Notes: a model not told the origin generated them from the letters alone. Shown: positions 50,901 to 58,495, counted from the first letter of the stretch. The stretch is DNA of 64,000 bases from Rhodospirillum rubrum ATCC 11170 (GCF_000013085.1 NC_007643.1:443001-507000), one strand, 5' to 3'. A program made the numbers and translations.

Positions 50901-52163
50901 ATGAGACGTGTTGTCGTCACCGGGTTGGGCATGGTCACGCCCCTCGGATGCGGGGTGAAAACCAATTGGACGAGTCTCGTCCAGGGCAAATCCGGCATTC
51001 GACCCATTCAAAAATTCGACGTATCGGACATGCCGGCCCGCGTTGCCGGACAAATCCCGACGGCCGCCGACGGGCCTCACGGCTTTGACCCCGATACGGT
51101 CGTGTCCTCCAAGGACCGCCGCCGCATGGACGATTTCATCGTCTATGGTCTGGCCGCCGCCAAAGAGGCGGTGGAAGACAGCGGCTGGATGCCCGAAGAC
51201 GAGGAGTCCCGCGAGCGCACCGGCGTGATGATCGGCTCTGGCATCGGCGGTTTGACGTCGATCGCCGAGACGGCGTTGATCCTCAAGGAGCACGGGCCGC
51301 GCAAGGTCAGCCCCTTCTTCATTCCCAGCGCGCTGATCAATCTGGTCTCGGGCCATGTCTCGATCCGCTACGGCTTCAAGGGTCCCAACCACGCGGTGGT
51401 GACGGCCTGTTCGACCGGAGCCCATGCCATCGGTGACGCCAGCCGGCTGATCATTCACGGCGATGCCGATGTGATGGTGGCCGGTGGCGCCGAATCCGCG
51501 GTCTGCCGGATCGGCATCGCCGGTTTCGCCGCCGCCCGGGCGCTGTCGACCCATTACAACGACACCCCGGAAGAGGCCTCGCGCCCCTATGACAAGGGCC
51601 GGGACGGCTTCGTCATGGGCGAGGGCGCGGGCATCGTCGTGCTTGAGGAATACGAGCACGCCAAGGCGCGCGGCGCCCATATCTACGCCGAGATCCTCGG
51701 CTATGGCATGTCGGGCGACGCCTACCACATCACCGCCCCGGCCGAAGACGGCAACGGTGGCTTCCGCGCCATGCGGGCCGCCCTGGCCAATGCCAAGCTG
51801 ACCGTCGAAGACATCGATTACGTCAATGCCCATGGCACCTCGACGCCGCTGGGCGACGAGATCGAACTGGGCGCGGTCAAGCGGCTGTTTGGCGATCACG
51901 CCTATAAGCTGACCATGTCGTCGACCAAATCGGCCATCGGTCATCTGCTGGGCGCCGCAGGCAGCGTCGAGGCGATTTATTCGATCCTGGCCATTCGTGA
52001 TCAGGTCGCCCCGCCGACGCTTAATCTGCACGATCCGTCCGACGCCTGCGACATCGATCTGGCGCCGCTGGTGGCCAAGGAACGGCCGATCCGCAAGGCG
52101 CTGTCGAATTCCTTCGGCTTTGGCGGCACCAATGCCTCGCTGATCTTCGGGGGAGCCCCCTAA
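50901..52163 (+). CDS. fabF: 3-oxoacyl-ACP synthase II
   Basis: The protein has 420 residues. FabF condenses malonyl-ACP with acyl-ACP in chain elongation. The catalytic triad is Cys170 (VTACSTGAHAIGDA), His311 (NAHGTSTPLGD) and His348 (KSAIGHLLGAAG). GFGGTNASLIF lies at the end. It opens RRVVVTGLGMVTPLGCGV. The stop codon sits in the loop of a strong terminator hairpin (52152-52183) immediately before mltG. Confidence 0.97.
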   Translation: MRRVVVTGLGMVTPLGCGVKTNWTSLVQGKSGIRPIQKFDVSDMPARVAGQIPTAADGPHGFDPDTVVSSKDRRRMDDFIVYGLAAAKEAVEDSGWMPEDEESRERTGVMIGSGIGGLTSIAETALILKEHGPRKVSPFFIPSALINLVSGHVSIRYGFKGPNHAVVTACSTGAHAIGDASRLIIHGDADVMVAGGAESAVCRIGIAGFAAARALSTHYNDTPEEASRPYDKGRDGFVMGEGAGIVVLEEYEHAKARGAHIYAEILGYGMSGDAYHITAPAEDGNGGFRAMRAALANAKLTVEDIDYVNAHGTSTPLGDEIELGAVKRLFGDHAYKLTMSSTKSAIGHLLGAAGSVEAIYSILAIRDQVAPPTLNLHDPSDACDIDLAPLVAKERPIRKALSNSFGFGGTNASLIFGGAP

Positions 52164-52183
52164 CCAGGGGCTCCTTCTTTTCA
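52152..52183 (+). terminator. Intrinsic terminator spanning the fabF stop codon
   Basis: GGAGCCCC (52152-52159) and GGGGCTCC (52167-52174) pair perfectly around CTAACCA. TTCTTTTC follows. The fabF TAA (52161-52163) is in the loop, so ribosomes finishing fabF would melt the stem. It lies 10 bp before the mltG ATG and may attenuate read-through. Confidence 0.65.
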
Positions 52184-52192
52184 GGTAAGTCC

Positions 52193-53179
52193 ATGCGGGC
52201 CATTCTCGGTGTTTTCCTGGTCGCGGTTCTGGCGGCGCTGACCGTTTTTGGCGGTTATCTGTATGTGACCGATCGCTTCGTCGCTGCGGGCCCGTTGGCT
52301 GCGGAGCGCGTGGTGGTGGTGGCCCCGGGCAGCGGGGTGGACGGCATCGCCGCCACCCTGGCCCGCGAGGGCGTGATCAATGATCCCCTGATCTTCAAAA
52401 TCGGCGTGCGGCTGGCCGAAACGGCCCGCCAGCTCAAGGCCGGCGAATACCGCTTCACCCCGGGCATGAGCGCCGAGCAGGTGATGGGGCTGCTGGTCTC
52501 CGGGCAGGTGGTGGTTCACCGCTTCACCGTGGCCGAGGGGCTGACCACCCGCGTCGTCCGCGACATCGTCCTCGCCCAGGAAGACCTGGTCGGCGAGATT
52601 TCGCTGGAGCCGGGCGAAGGCGCGCTTCTGCCCGAGACCTATAATTATCTGCGCGGCGATAGCCGCGACGCCGTCGTCAAGCGGATGGGCGCGGCCATGG
52701 GCGAGGCCATCGACAGCCTGTGGGAGCATCGCGCCCCCGGACTGCCGGTGACCACCAAGGCTCAGGCGGTGGTTCTGGCGTCGATCGTCGAGAAGGAAAC
52801 CGCCGTTCCGGCGGAGCGGGCGCGGGTGGCCGGGGTTTTCATCAACCGGCTGCGCATCGGCATGCCGCTGCAATCCGATCCGACGGTGATCTATGGCCTG
52901 TCGGCTGGCACGGGAACCCTAGGCCGCGCCCTGACCCGCAAGGATCTTGAGACCCCCCACGCCTGGAACACCTATGTGATCCCCGGCCTGCCGCCCAGCC
53001 CGATCTGCAATCCGGGCCGCGAGTCCCTGGCCGCCGTGCTCAATCCGGCCGATGGCGGGGATCTTTATTTCGTCGCCGATGGCAGCGGCGGGCATGTCTT
53101 CGCCGCCAGCCTCGATGCGCATAACCGCAATGTCGCGCGCTGGCGCAAGATCCAGCGCGATCAGGCCAAGCGGGAGTGA
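52193..53179 (+). CDS. mltG: Endolytic murein transglycosylase MltG
   Basis: The protein has 328 residues. The N-terminal anchor is ILGVFLVAVLAALTVFGGYL. A LysM-like region then precedes the YceG catalytic domain: VVLASIVEKETAVPAERARV with the catalytic Glu in EKET, then FINRLRIGMPLQSDPTVIYG, and TPHAWNTYVIPGLPPSPICN with NPG. MltG cuts nascent glycan strands at the inner membrane. It follows fabF by 29 bp across a terminator-like hairpin. In related genomes it is usually followed directly by yicC-gmk; here a minus-strand cassette intervenes. Confidence 0.95.
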   Translation: MRAILGVFLVAVLAALTVFGGYLYVTDRFVAAGPLAAERVVVVAPGSGVDGIAATLAREGVINDPLIFKIGVRLAETARQLKAGEYRFTPGMSAEQVMGLLVSGQVVVHRFTVAEGLTTRVVRDIVLAQEDLVGEISLEPGEGALLPETYNYLRGDSRDAVVKRMGAAMGEAIDSLWEHRAPGLPVTTKAQAVVLASIVEKETAVPAERARVAGVFINRLRIGMPLQSDPTVIYGLSAGTGTLGRALTRKDLETPHAWNTYVIPGLPPSPICNPGRESLAAVLNPADGGDLYFVADGSGGHVFAASLDAHNRNVARWRKIQRDQAKRE

Positions 53180-53197
53180 CCCCCCGGCCGCCGGCCT

Positions 53198-53593
53198 CTA
53201 TTCGGCGGTGGGCGGCAGGCGACGGATACGGTTGGCGTCCATGATCACCAGGACGCGGTCGACCTCGCGCACCAGATCCTCGCTGCCAAGATGGATGCGC
53301 CGCCCGCCCAGGCCGAGAAATCCCCCCATTTCCACATCGATGCCGATGATCTGCCCGCTGTCGCCGGGTTCGATTTCGGCGACCCGGCCGATCTTCTCCC
53401 CATCCTGGGCGACAACGGGCAGGCCGATCCAGGCCAGACGGGCGGCGTCGACGGTATGCTGGGTGGTTACCCCGTCCTCGCCGAGCGTCTCGGCGCCGCG
53501 CGGGTGACCATCCGCCCAGGCCGGAAGACCGCCAAGGCCAAGGGCCAGGACGGTGCCAAAAGGAAGAAGAACGCGTCGGACGATCCAACCCAT
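53198..53593 (-). CDS. Exported PRC-barrel-like protein (paralogue 1)
   Basis: The protein has 131 residues. A signal peptide, VRRVLLPFGTVLALGLGGLP then AWA, predicts export. The mature part reads WIGLPVVAQDGEKIGRVAEI, then IIGIDVEMGGFLGLGGRRIH, a PRC-barrel-like pattern, and ends with MDANRIRRLPP. AAGG lies upstream of the ATG. It is the most divergent of five related small exported proteins in this cassette and the only one whose barrel resembles standard photosynthetic-reaction-centre-H-type domains. The function is unknown. It is convergent with mltG. Confidence 0.8.
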   Translation of the reverse strand: MGWIVRRVLLPFGTVLALGLGGLPAWADGHPRGAETLGEDGVTTQHTVDAARLAWIGLPVVAQDGEKIGRVAEIEPGDSGQIIGIDVEMGGFLGLGGRRIHLGSEDLVREVDRVLVIMDANRIRRLPPTAE

Positions 53594-53697
53594 GGGTAAG
53601 GTTCCTTCCAGAAGAGCGGGTGGAAAAAGGGGCGCGGGCGTTCCACCTGCCGCTCTATCTTATTGACTCTCTGACAGAATATCGGCGCAAACGCGCC

Positions 53698-53726
53698 AAA
53701 GGCCCCGCATGATGCCATGCGGGGCC
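53698..53726 (-). terminator. Hairpin terminator after PRC paralogue 2
   Basis: GGCCCCGCATG (53701-53711) and CATGCGGGGCC (53716-53726) are perfectly complementary over 11 bp around ATGC. On the minus strand TTT follows, then a second small hairpin. It lies 22 bp past the stop of the paralogue at 53749. Confidence 0.6.
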
Positions 53727-53748
53727 CAAGAAAGGCGATAGCCGTGAT

Positions 53749-54075
53749 TTATTTGATCGGCACGGCGCCCTTGAGCAATTGCCCCTCGGTCATCGACAGG
53801 GTCACCCCCGCCGTGCCGCGATCGAATTGCTCGTTGGCGACGATGATCTGCTGGCCGGTGTCGGTGTCGACGACGATGTCGGTGACATGGCCGGTCCCAT
53901 CGGCCCGGGCTTCGGAAATCGTGCCGATCTTCTTGCCGGCCTGATCGAAGACCGGCAACGAGGTCCATTCCGCCGTCTTATCCGCCGTCGACGTGCCCGA
54001 TTGACCATAGGAGACAACCGGGGTAGCCAGCAGGGTCGCGGCAAGGGCTGCGGCGCTTAGCGTCTTCGCGATCAT
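53749..54075 (-). CDS. Exported PRC-barrel-like protein (paralogue 2)
   Basis: ATG 54075 (GGAG 8 bp upstream) gives 108 residues. A signal peptide (KTLSAAALAATLLATPVVSY) precedes the mature part: EWTSLPVFDQAGKKIGTISE, then HVTDIVVDTDTGQQIIVANE and QFDRGTAGVTLSM. The WxxxPVFDxxGxxIG pattern is shared with paralogues 3-5. A periplasmic location is expected. An 11-bp hairpin terminator follows. The role is unknown. Confidence 0.8.
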   Translation of the reverse strand: MIAKTLSAAALAATLLATPVVSYGQSGTSTADKTAEWTSLPVFDQAGKKIGTISEARADGTGHVTDIVVDTDTGQQIIVANEQFDRGTAGVTLSMTEGQLLKGAVPIK

Positions 54076-54170
54076 GGGCAAGGCTCCGCGTTATCGAAAG
54101 GATGGCGCGTTAGGGGCGGGGGGATGGCCCTGTGAGCCGCCGCCCCCTTTTGCAGGGGCCGGGGCTCAGC

Positions 54171-54497
54171 TTAGCGGGAGGCCGCCTGCTGGATCACCTC
54201 GGCCTGGATTTCCGGTTCGGTGGCCTTGGTCACCACGATCCCGGTGCCGTTCTCGAAGGAGCCGGCGTCAAGGACGACGGTCTGCCCCCGCTCGGTGGTG
54301 ACGGTGATGTCCCGGGCGAAACCGCCGGGCTTGAGGGTCACGTCGGTGACCTTGCCGACATACCAGCCGTTGTGGTCCCAAACAGCCTTCTGCGTCCATT
54401 CGGTTTTTTGGTCGCTCAGACTCTGTTCGCCAGCAAAGGCGAGGGGAGAGGAGAGGACAAGCGCGGCCGTCGTGGCCAGGATTGTCTTGCGAATCAT
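54171..54497 (-). CDS. Exported PRC-barrel-like protein (paralogue 3)
   Basis: ATG 54497 (AAGGA 7 bp upstream) gives 108 residues, beginning with signal peptide MIRKTILATTAALVLSSPLA then FA. The mature part reads EWTQKAVWDHNGWYVGKVTD, then FARDITVTTERGQTVVLDAG and SFENGTGIVVTKA. PVFD of the relatives is AVWD here. The MIRxTxLAxxxA leader is nearly the same as in paralogues 4 and 5, which points to duplication. It lies 95 bp upstream of paralogue 2 on the same strand. Confidence 0.8.
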   Translation of the reverse strand: MIRKTILATTAALVLSSPLAFAGEQSLSDQKTEWTQKAVWDHNGWYVGKVTDVTLKPGGFARDITVTTERGQTVVLDAGSFENGTGIVVTKATEPEIQAEVIQQAASR

Positions 54498-54671
54498 GGG
54501 GGTATTCCTTTGTTCAGTCTGCGATTTTGTTTGGTGGGCGGCGGCCTTTTCTGCCATCGCTCTCCACAACCAACGTCATGATCCCCAAGAGGTTTCATTA
54601 TTTATTATGAGTGGGCGATTCGGTTCTTGTGTTGAGCGCCGAAGTATCGGGTAACCCTGGGCCATAAGCAT

Positions 54672-54695
54672 AAAAAAACCCCCGTAGAGGGGGGG
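54672..54695 (-). terminator. Intrinsic terminator after the Pro-rich membrane protein gene
   Basis: On the minus strand a C-run (54695-54689) pairs with GGGGG (54683-54679) around TCTAC, followed by TTTTTTT (54678-54672). This is the cleanest rho-independent terminator in the window. It lies 25 bp after the stop of the gene at 54720. Confidence 0.85.
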
Positions 54696-54719
54696 ACCGG
54701 GGCGGGCGGGGAACAGGCG

Positions 54720-55124
54720 TCAGTCCGAGGGCGGATAGGTGTAAAGACGCTGACGCGCCGCCGAGCCGCCGTCGGAGGGGACGACGGCCCGCAGGCGCGG
54801 CGTGGTGGCCGGGCCCAGTTCGCGCGAGGCCGGGGTTTCCAGGGGCGCGGCCGAGGGCCAGGGGCGGGGACCGGTCGGGGTGATCGTCGTGCCGACGGTG
54901 GGGGAAATCGGTGTTCGCACCGTCGTCGGTCCCTCCATCGGCCGTGCCGAATTCCTGTCCTCGGCCAGGGCGGGGCGGATGGCCAAGGTCAAAAAAGTCA
55001 GAAAAGCCCCGAGCAGGGCGGCCACGACAATCGCCCCGATAATCGGCGCGACCAGACGGACCGGGGGAACGGGCTCCGGATCGGGATAGGAATAAGACGA
55101 CGAGGGCATCGCGGAATGGGGCAT
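54720..55124 (-). CDS. Single-pass membrane protein with Pro/Thr-rich periplasmic tail
   Basis: The protein has 134 residues. A short Pro/Ser-rich cytoplasmic N terminus is followed by one hydrophobic segment, LVAPIIGAIVVAALLGAFLT into FLTLAI. A low-complexity Pro/Thr/Arg tail of about 85 residues follows, without known domains. GGGAG precedes ATG 55124 by 8 bp. An excellent terminator follows. I do not recognise the family. It lies between the PRC paralogues and a DUF3096 gene, suggesting an envelope-related set. Confidence 0.7.
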   Translation of the reverse strand: MPHSAMPSSSYSYPDPEPVPPVRLVAPIIGAIVVAALLGAFLTFLTLAIRPALAEDRNSARPMEGPTTVRTPISPTVGTTITPTGPRPWPSAAPLETPASRELGPATTPRLRAVVPSDGGSAARQRLYTYPPSD

Positions 55125-55152
55125 GGGGGGCGCTCCCGAGCGAAGGGGCGGA

Positions 55153-55302
55153 TCAGAAATAGGCGGCCAAGCCGATGATCCCGATCAAGATCAGATAAAT
55201 CGCCACGACGAAGTTCAAAAGCCGGGGCATGACAAGGATCAAGATGCCGGCGAGAAGAGCGATCAAAGGCGAGAGAAGCGCCATGTTCATCGTAAAGGTC
55301 AT
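55153..55302 (-). CDS. DUF3096-type mini membrane protein
   Basis: The protein has 49 residues from ATG 55302, which has a perfect GGAGG 6 bp upstream. Almost the whole protein is hydrophobic: LLSPLIALLAGILILVMPRL, then LNFVVAIYLILIGIIGL. The RLLNFVVAIYLI pattern is that of DUF3096 proteins, tiny two-helix membrane proteins of unknown role. The upstream in-frame extension to 55377 lacks a ribosome site. It is followed by the Pro-rich membrane protein gene after 28 bp, and the two are probably co-transcribed. Confidence 0.8.
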   Translation of the reverse strand: MTFTMNMALLSPLIALLAGILILVMPRLLNFVVAIYLILIGIIGLAAYF

Positions 55303-55477
55303 CGGCGGCCTCCTAAGGGCGGACGGGGGTAATGTCCCTATCAATGCCCGATGCCGCGCTTGGGTTGCCTCGCTCATGGATAAGTTAAGAGAAGGGGGCC
55401 CTCCCGGGACCCGTGTCGGGGCGGGAGGGGCGCCCCGTGGCGGACGCCCCCTCCCGATCCACCCGGCGTAGCGGGCT

Positions 55478-55828
55478 TTAGTTGGCCTGCTGGGCGGCGT
55501 TCACGCCGATGCGATCGCCATTGGCCAGTTGATTGATAACCGAGCGGTCGACGGTGGTGATGACCTTGAAGGTGCCCAGCCTGAAATCGCGGGCGGCCAG
55601 GGTCACATCACGGCCCGAGGGGGTGTCGATGCGGACCGACACCGGGAAGCTGCCGGCATTGACTTCAAGGTGGGCGACGGTGCCGACCAGGGCGCCGTGG
55701 CTATCGAAAACCGGCGCGGACTGCCAGGCGTCGGCGCGGTCGGACGGACCATCGAAGGCCAGGGCCAGCGGCGCGGTGAAGGTCATGGCGACGGCGGTGG
55801 CGGCGGCGAAGAAGGTGTTGCGGATCAT
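55478..55828 (-). CDS. Exported PRC-barrel-like protein (paralogue 4)
   Basis: ATG 55828 is placed 9 bp after GGAG, matching the spacing of paralogue 5; ATG 55837 directly abuts the GGAG. The product has 116 residues: a signal peptide (MIRNTFFAAATAVAMTFTAP), then AWQSAPVFDSHGALVGTVAH and VRIDTPSGRDVTLAARDFRL. DNA and protein are so similar to paralogue 5, 499 bp away, that this is a tandem duplication. The end, RSVINQLANG, is shared. The function is unknown; a periplasmic location is expected. Confidence 0.82.
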   Translation of the reverse strand: MIRNTFFAAATAVAMTFTAPLALAFDGPSDRADAWQSAPVFDSHGALVGTVAHLEVNAGSFPVSVRIDTPSGRDVTLAARDFRLGTFKVITTVDRSVINQLANGDRIGVNAAQQAN

Positions 55829-55976
55829 CGAGGTCATCTCCGATTAAGAATAACATCCAGCGTTCGTGCCCCGGTAAGGGGCGCGGCGGATCGGCAAAAA
55901 CATGCGGGCGCGGTAGGAAGGGGTGGGAAGAGCGCGGGGGGGCGCGCCCTTCCCAAGCAGCCAAGCAGGTCCGGGG

Positions 55977-56318
55977 TTAGTTGGCCTGCCGGGCGGCATT
56001 CACACCAGCCGAACCATTGGCCATCTGTTCGATGACGCTGCGGTCGAGGGTGGTGACGACCTTATAGGTGCCCAGCGAAAAGTCGCTGGCGGCCAGGGTC
56101 ACATCGCGGCCCGAGGGGGTGTCGATGCGAACGGACACCGGGAAGTTCCCCGGGCCCAGGTCGATATTGGCGACGGTGCCGACCAGGGCACCCTGAGCAT
56201 CAAAGACCGGGGCGGCCAGCCAGTCGGCGGCGCGGTCGGCGCGGCTTTCTTCGGCGAAGGCCAGCGGCGCGGCGACGACAAGGGCGGTGGCGGCGGCGAG
56301 AAGGGTGTTGCGGATCAT
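55977..56318 (-). CDS. Exported PRC-barrel-like protein (paralogue 5)
   Basis: The protein has 113 residues from ATG 56318, with GGAG 8 bp upstream. A signal peptide, MIRNTLLAAATALVVAAPLA then FA, precedes DWLAAPVFDAQGALVGTVAN, VRIDTPSGRDVTLAASDFSL and LDRSVIEQMANG. It is the tandem duplicate of the next gene (55478). Upstream lies a promoter flanked by two near-identical palindromes (56471-56540), so this gene is probably the one controlled. The in-frame extension to 56570 passes through that promoter and is rejected. Confidence 0.84.
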   Translation of the reverse strand: MIRNTLLAAATALVVAAPLAFAEESRADRAADWLAAPVFDAQGALVGTVANIDLGPGNFPVSVRIDTPSGRDVTLAASDFSLGTYKVVTTLDRSVIEQMANGSAGVNAARQAN

Positions 56319-56470
56319 GATGGCGTCTCCGATCGAGGATAAAAGGCGACGGCGCCCGAAAAAAACAGCGTGTCGCCGAAAGCGATAGGGCTGCCCCTTA
56401 AGGGGCGGGACCTGAAAAGGCGGGGTCAACCGGGGGGTTAGATCCTCGTCGAGGTTCGTTCTAAAGCGGT

Positions 56471-56540
56471 AAACTGAACCGTACAGTTCATATAATTCTT
56501 CGCCAGCGGCTTTCAAGCGAAAAACTAAACCGTACAGTTT
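56471..56540 (-). promoter_or_regulatory. Promoter flanked by two TetR-type palindromes
   Basis: Two sites share the core AACCGTACAGTT: AAACTGAACCGTACAGTTC (56471-56489) and AAACTAAACCGTACAGTTT (56522-56540). Each has AACT(G/A) and CAGTT half-sites 7 bp apart. Between them, on the minus strand, lie -35 TTGAAA (56516-56511) and -10 TATATG (56494-56489) with 16-bp spacing. The downstream palindrome covers the transcription start and the upstream one lies just behind the -35. Site centres are 51 bp apart. The geometry suggests repression by a TetR-type dimer; no such regulator is encoded in the window. Confidence 0.65.
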
Positions 56541-56591
56541 ATTTTTTTGGGGGGAGGGGAAGGGTGGCACCTTTCGGGGCGGGGCGCCGTG

Positions 56592-57362
56592 TCAGAAACC
56601 GGCGGGTTTGCGCGGGGTTCGCGCCAGCAGGCGGCCGGCCAGGGCCTCGGGCAGGGCGGCGATCATCCAGGCGCCGAAGGCCATCGGCCAGGGGAAGGCG
56701 ATGCGCCCGGCATTGGCTTCCAGCCGGCGGGCGATCAGCCGGGCCGCCTTGTCGGCCTCCATCAGGAAGGGCATGGGGAACTCATTGACCGCCGTCATCG
56801 GCGTGCGCACGAAGCCCGGGCAGATGACGCTGAGCTCGACGCCGTCGTCGGCCAGAACGCCGCGCATCCCTTCCCCCCAGACCTTGACCGCAGCCTTGCT
56901 CGCGCAATAGGCCGGGGCGCCCGGGGTGCCGCGAAAGCTGGCGAGCGAGGCCATCACGGCGATCTGGCCGCGCTTGCGGGCGCGAAAGCGCGGGATAATC
57001 GGCAAGAGGGTGTTGAACAGGCCGTCGACATTGACGGCGAACAGCGCCCGGGTTTGCTCGGCGGCCTCGCCGCCGCCGCCGGTTCCCCCGGAAATTCCCG
57101 CATTGGCGATGACCAGATCCAGGGCTCCGGCCTCGTCGGCGGCGATGACCCAGGCGGCGGTGGCGGCGCGGTCGGTCACATCGACCAGGGCGGTTTCAAC
57201 GATGGCGCCGGCGGCCCGGCAATCTTGGGCGATCGCCGCCAGGGCCTCGGCGCGGCGGGCGCCCAGAACCAGCCGCCGGCCGGGGCGGGCATAGCCGCGC
57301 GCCAGCGCCGCCCCCAGGCCGCTGGAGGCGCCGGTGATCAGGATCGTTCGCGGAGATTTCAT
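56592..57362 (-). CDS. SDR-family oxidoreductase with C-terminal hydrophobic segment
   Basis: The protein has 256 residues. The cofactor loop is ILITGASSGLGAALARGYAR, then VLGARR. NAG lies in LVIANAGISGG, and the catalytic Tyr-Lys are in YCASKAAV. PGFVRTPMT is the typical post-active-site loop. The C terminus (FPWPMAFGAWMIAALPEAL) is hydrophobic, a feature of some lipid-acting SDRs. GGAG precedes the ATG by 9 bp. It opens the minus-strand cassette between mltG and yicC. The substrate is unknown. Confidence 0.88.
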   Translation of the reverse strand: MKSPRTILITGASSGLGAALARGYARPGRRLVLGARRAEALAAIAQDCRAAGAIVETALVDVTDRAATAAWVIAADEAGALDLVIANAGISGGTGGGGEAAEQTRALFAVNVDGLFNTLLPIIPRFRARKRGQIAVMASLASFRGTPGAPAYCASKAAVKVWGEGMRGVLADDGVELSVICPGFVRTPMTAVNEFPMPFLMEADKAARLIARRLEANAGRIAFPWPMAFGAWMIAALPEALAGRLLARTPRKPAGF

Positions 57363-57473
57363 GGTCGGTTGCTCCTGACGGGAAGGGATGAGTATAACAG
57401 CCCGGCTTTTCGACCTTTGAGCTTTGAGCGCACACTGCGAAATGGGTCCCGGCGATCTCGTCGGCCCAAGGTC

Positions 57474-57517
57474 TTAGAGCGGCAGGCGTGAAACCTAAGA
57501 CCCGCATGCCGCTCTAA
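57474..57517. repeat. 44-bp palindromic repeat, copy 2
   Basis: It has the same ends as copy 1 at 8730: TTAGAGCGGCA and TGCCGCTCTAA, perfectly paired. The loop differs at seven positions while the arms are identical. It lies in the divergent gap between the SDR and yicC. Confidence 0.7.
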
Positions 57518-57607
57518 GAGACTGATAGTCCAGCAAATCCCGGTCCTTGCGCGTGATGATCCTCATCGGGCGCGGGGTGATCGGCTTCCTCCCCCGGAGT
57601 AGCGACC

Positions 57608-58495
57608 ATGGCCCTTTCGAGCATGACCGGTTTTGCCCGTACCCAGGGGGCCCTGGGGCCGCAGACCTGGGTCTGGGAGGCGCGCAGCGTCAATGGCAAG
57701 GGTCTGGATATCCGCCTGCGCCTGCCACCGGGCGGCGACGCCCTTGACCAGCCGGCCCGCCGCGCCGTGGCCGAGCGTTTCAAGCGCGGTTCGATCTCGC
57801 TTGGCCTGACCATGACCAGCGACGATCAGGAACAGGCCTATCGGGTCAATGAGCCGCTGCTCAAAAAGCTGCTGGCCGTGACCCGCGAGTTGGCGATGGA
57901 CGGGGTGGACCGGCCGCGCATGGATGGCCTGCTCGGGTTGCGCGGCGTGCTTGAACCGGTTGGCCAAGCCGAAGAGGAGGGCGTCCGCGAGGCCCGCGAG
58001 GCGGCCCAGCTGCGCAGCCTGGAAGCCACCCTTGACGCCCTGGCCCTGGCGCGCAGCGAGGAAGGCGGGCGTCTGGCCGGGGTGCTGGCGGGGCATCTCG
58101 AGGTTTTGGAAGACCTGCGCGCCCAGGCCGCCAACGCCGAGGCCCTGCGCCCCGACATGGTGCGCGCCCGCCTGCGCCGTCAGATGGCCGACCTGCTTGA
58201 GGCCGCCCCCGATGCCCTGCCCGAGGAGCGGCTGGCCCAGGAACTGGCCCTGCTGGCGGTCAAGGCCGATATCCGCGAAGAGCTTGATCGCCTGGGCGCC
58301 CACCTGGAAGGGGCGCGCGAGCTGCTTACCCGCGGCGAGGCGATGGGCCGGCGCTTGGAGTTCCTGTCCCAGGAGCTGAACCGCGAGGCCAACACCCTGT
58401 GCTCGAAATCCTCCGACGTCGCCTTGACCCGCATCGGGTTGGACATGAAGGCGGTGATCGACCAATTCCGCGAACAAATCCTCAATATCGAATAG
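57608..58495 (+). CDS. YicC-family endoribonuclease
   Basis: The protein has 295 residues. It opens MALSSMTGFARTQGALGPQT and has WEARSVNGKGLDIRLRLPPG, the YicC N-terminal signature. The C-terminal DUF1732 ends with GRRLEFLSQELNREANTLCS, then DMKAVIDQFREQILNIE, the nearly invariant family ending. E. coli YicC is an endoribonuclease acting on small RNAs such as RyhB. GGAG precedes the ATG. gmk follows after 12 bp, the usual pairing. Confidence 0.94.
   Translation: MALSSMTGFARTQGALGPQTWVWEARSVNGKGLDIRLRLPPGGDALDQPARRAVAERFKRGSISLGLTMTSDDQEQAYRVNEPLLKKLLAVTRELAMDGVDRPRMDGLLGLRGVLEPVGQAEEEGVREAREAAQLRSLEATLDALALARSEEGGRLAGVLAGHLEVLEDLRAQAANAEALRPDMVRARLRRQMADLLEAAPDALPEERLAQELALLAVKADIREELDRLGAHLEGARELLTRGEAMGRRLEFLSQELNREANTLCSKSSDVALTRIGLDMKAVIDQFREQILNIE

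Noticed and set aside
56491-56496. Perfect TATAAT on the plus strand between the twin palindromes
   Set aside because: The sequence 17 bp upstream (GGTAAA) is a poor -35, and the only gene in that direction is the antisense strand of the SDR. The minus-strand promoter fits the gene order better.
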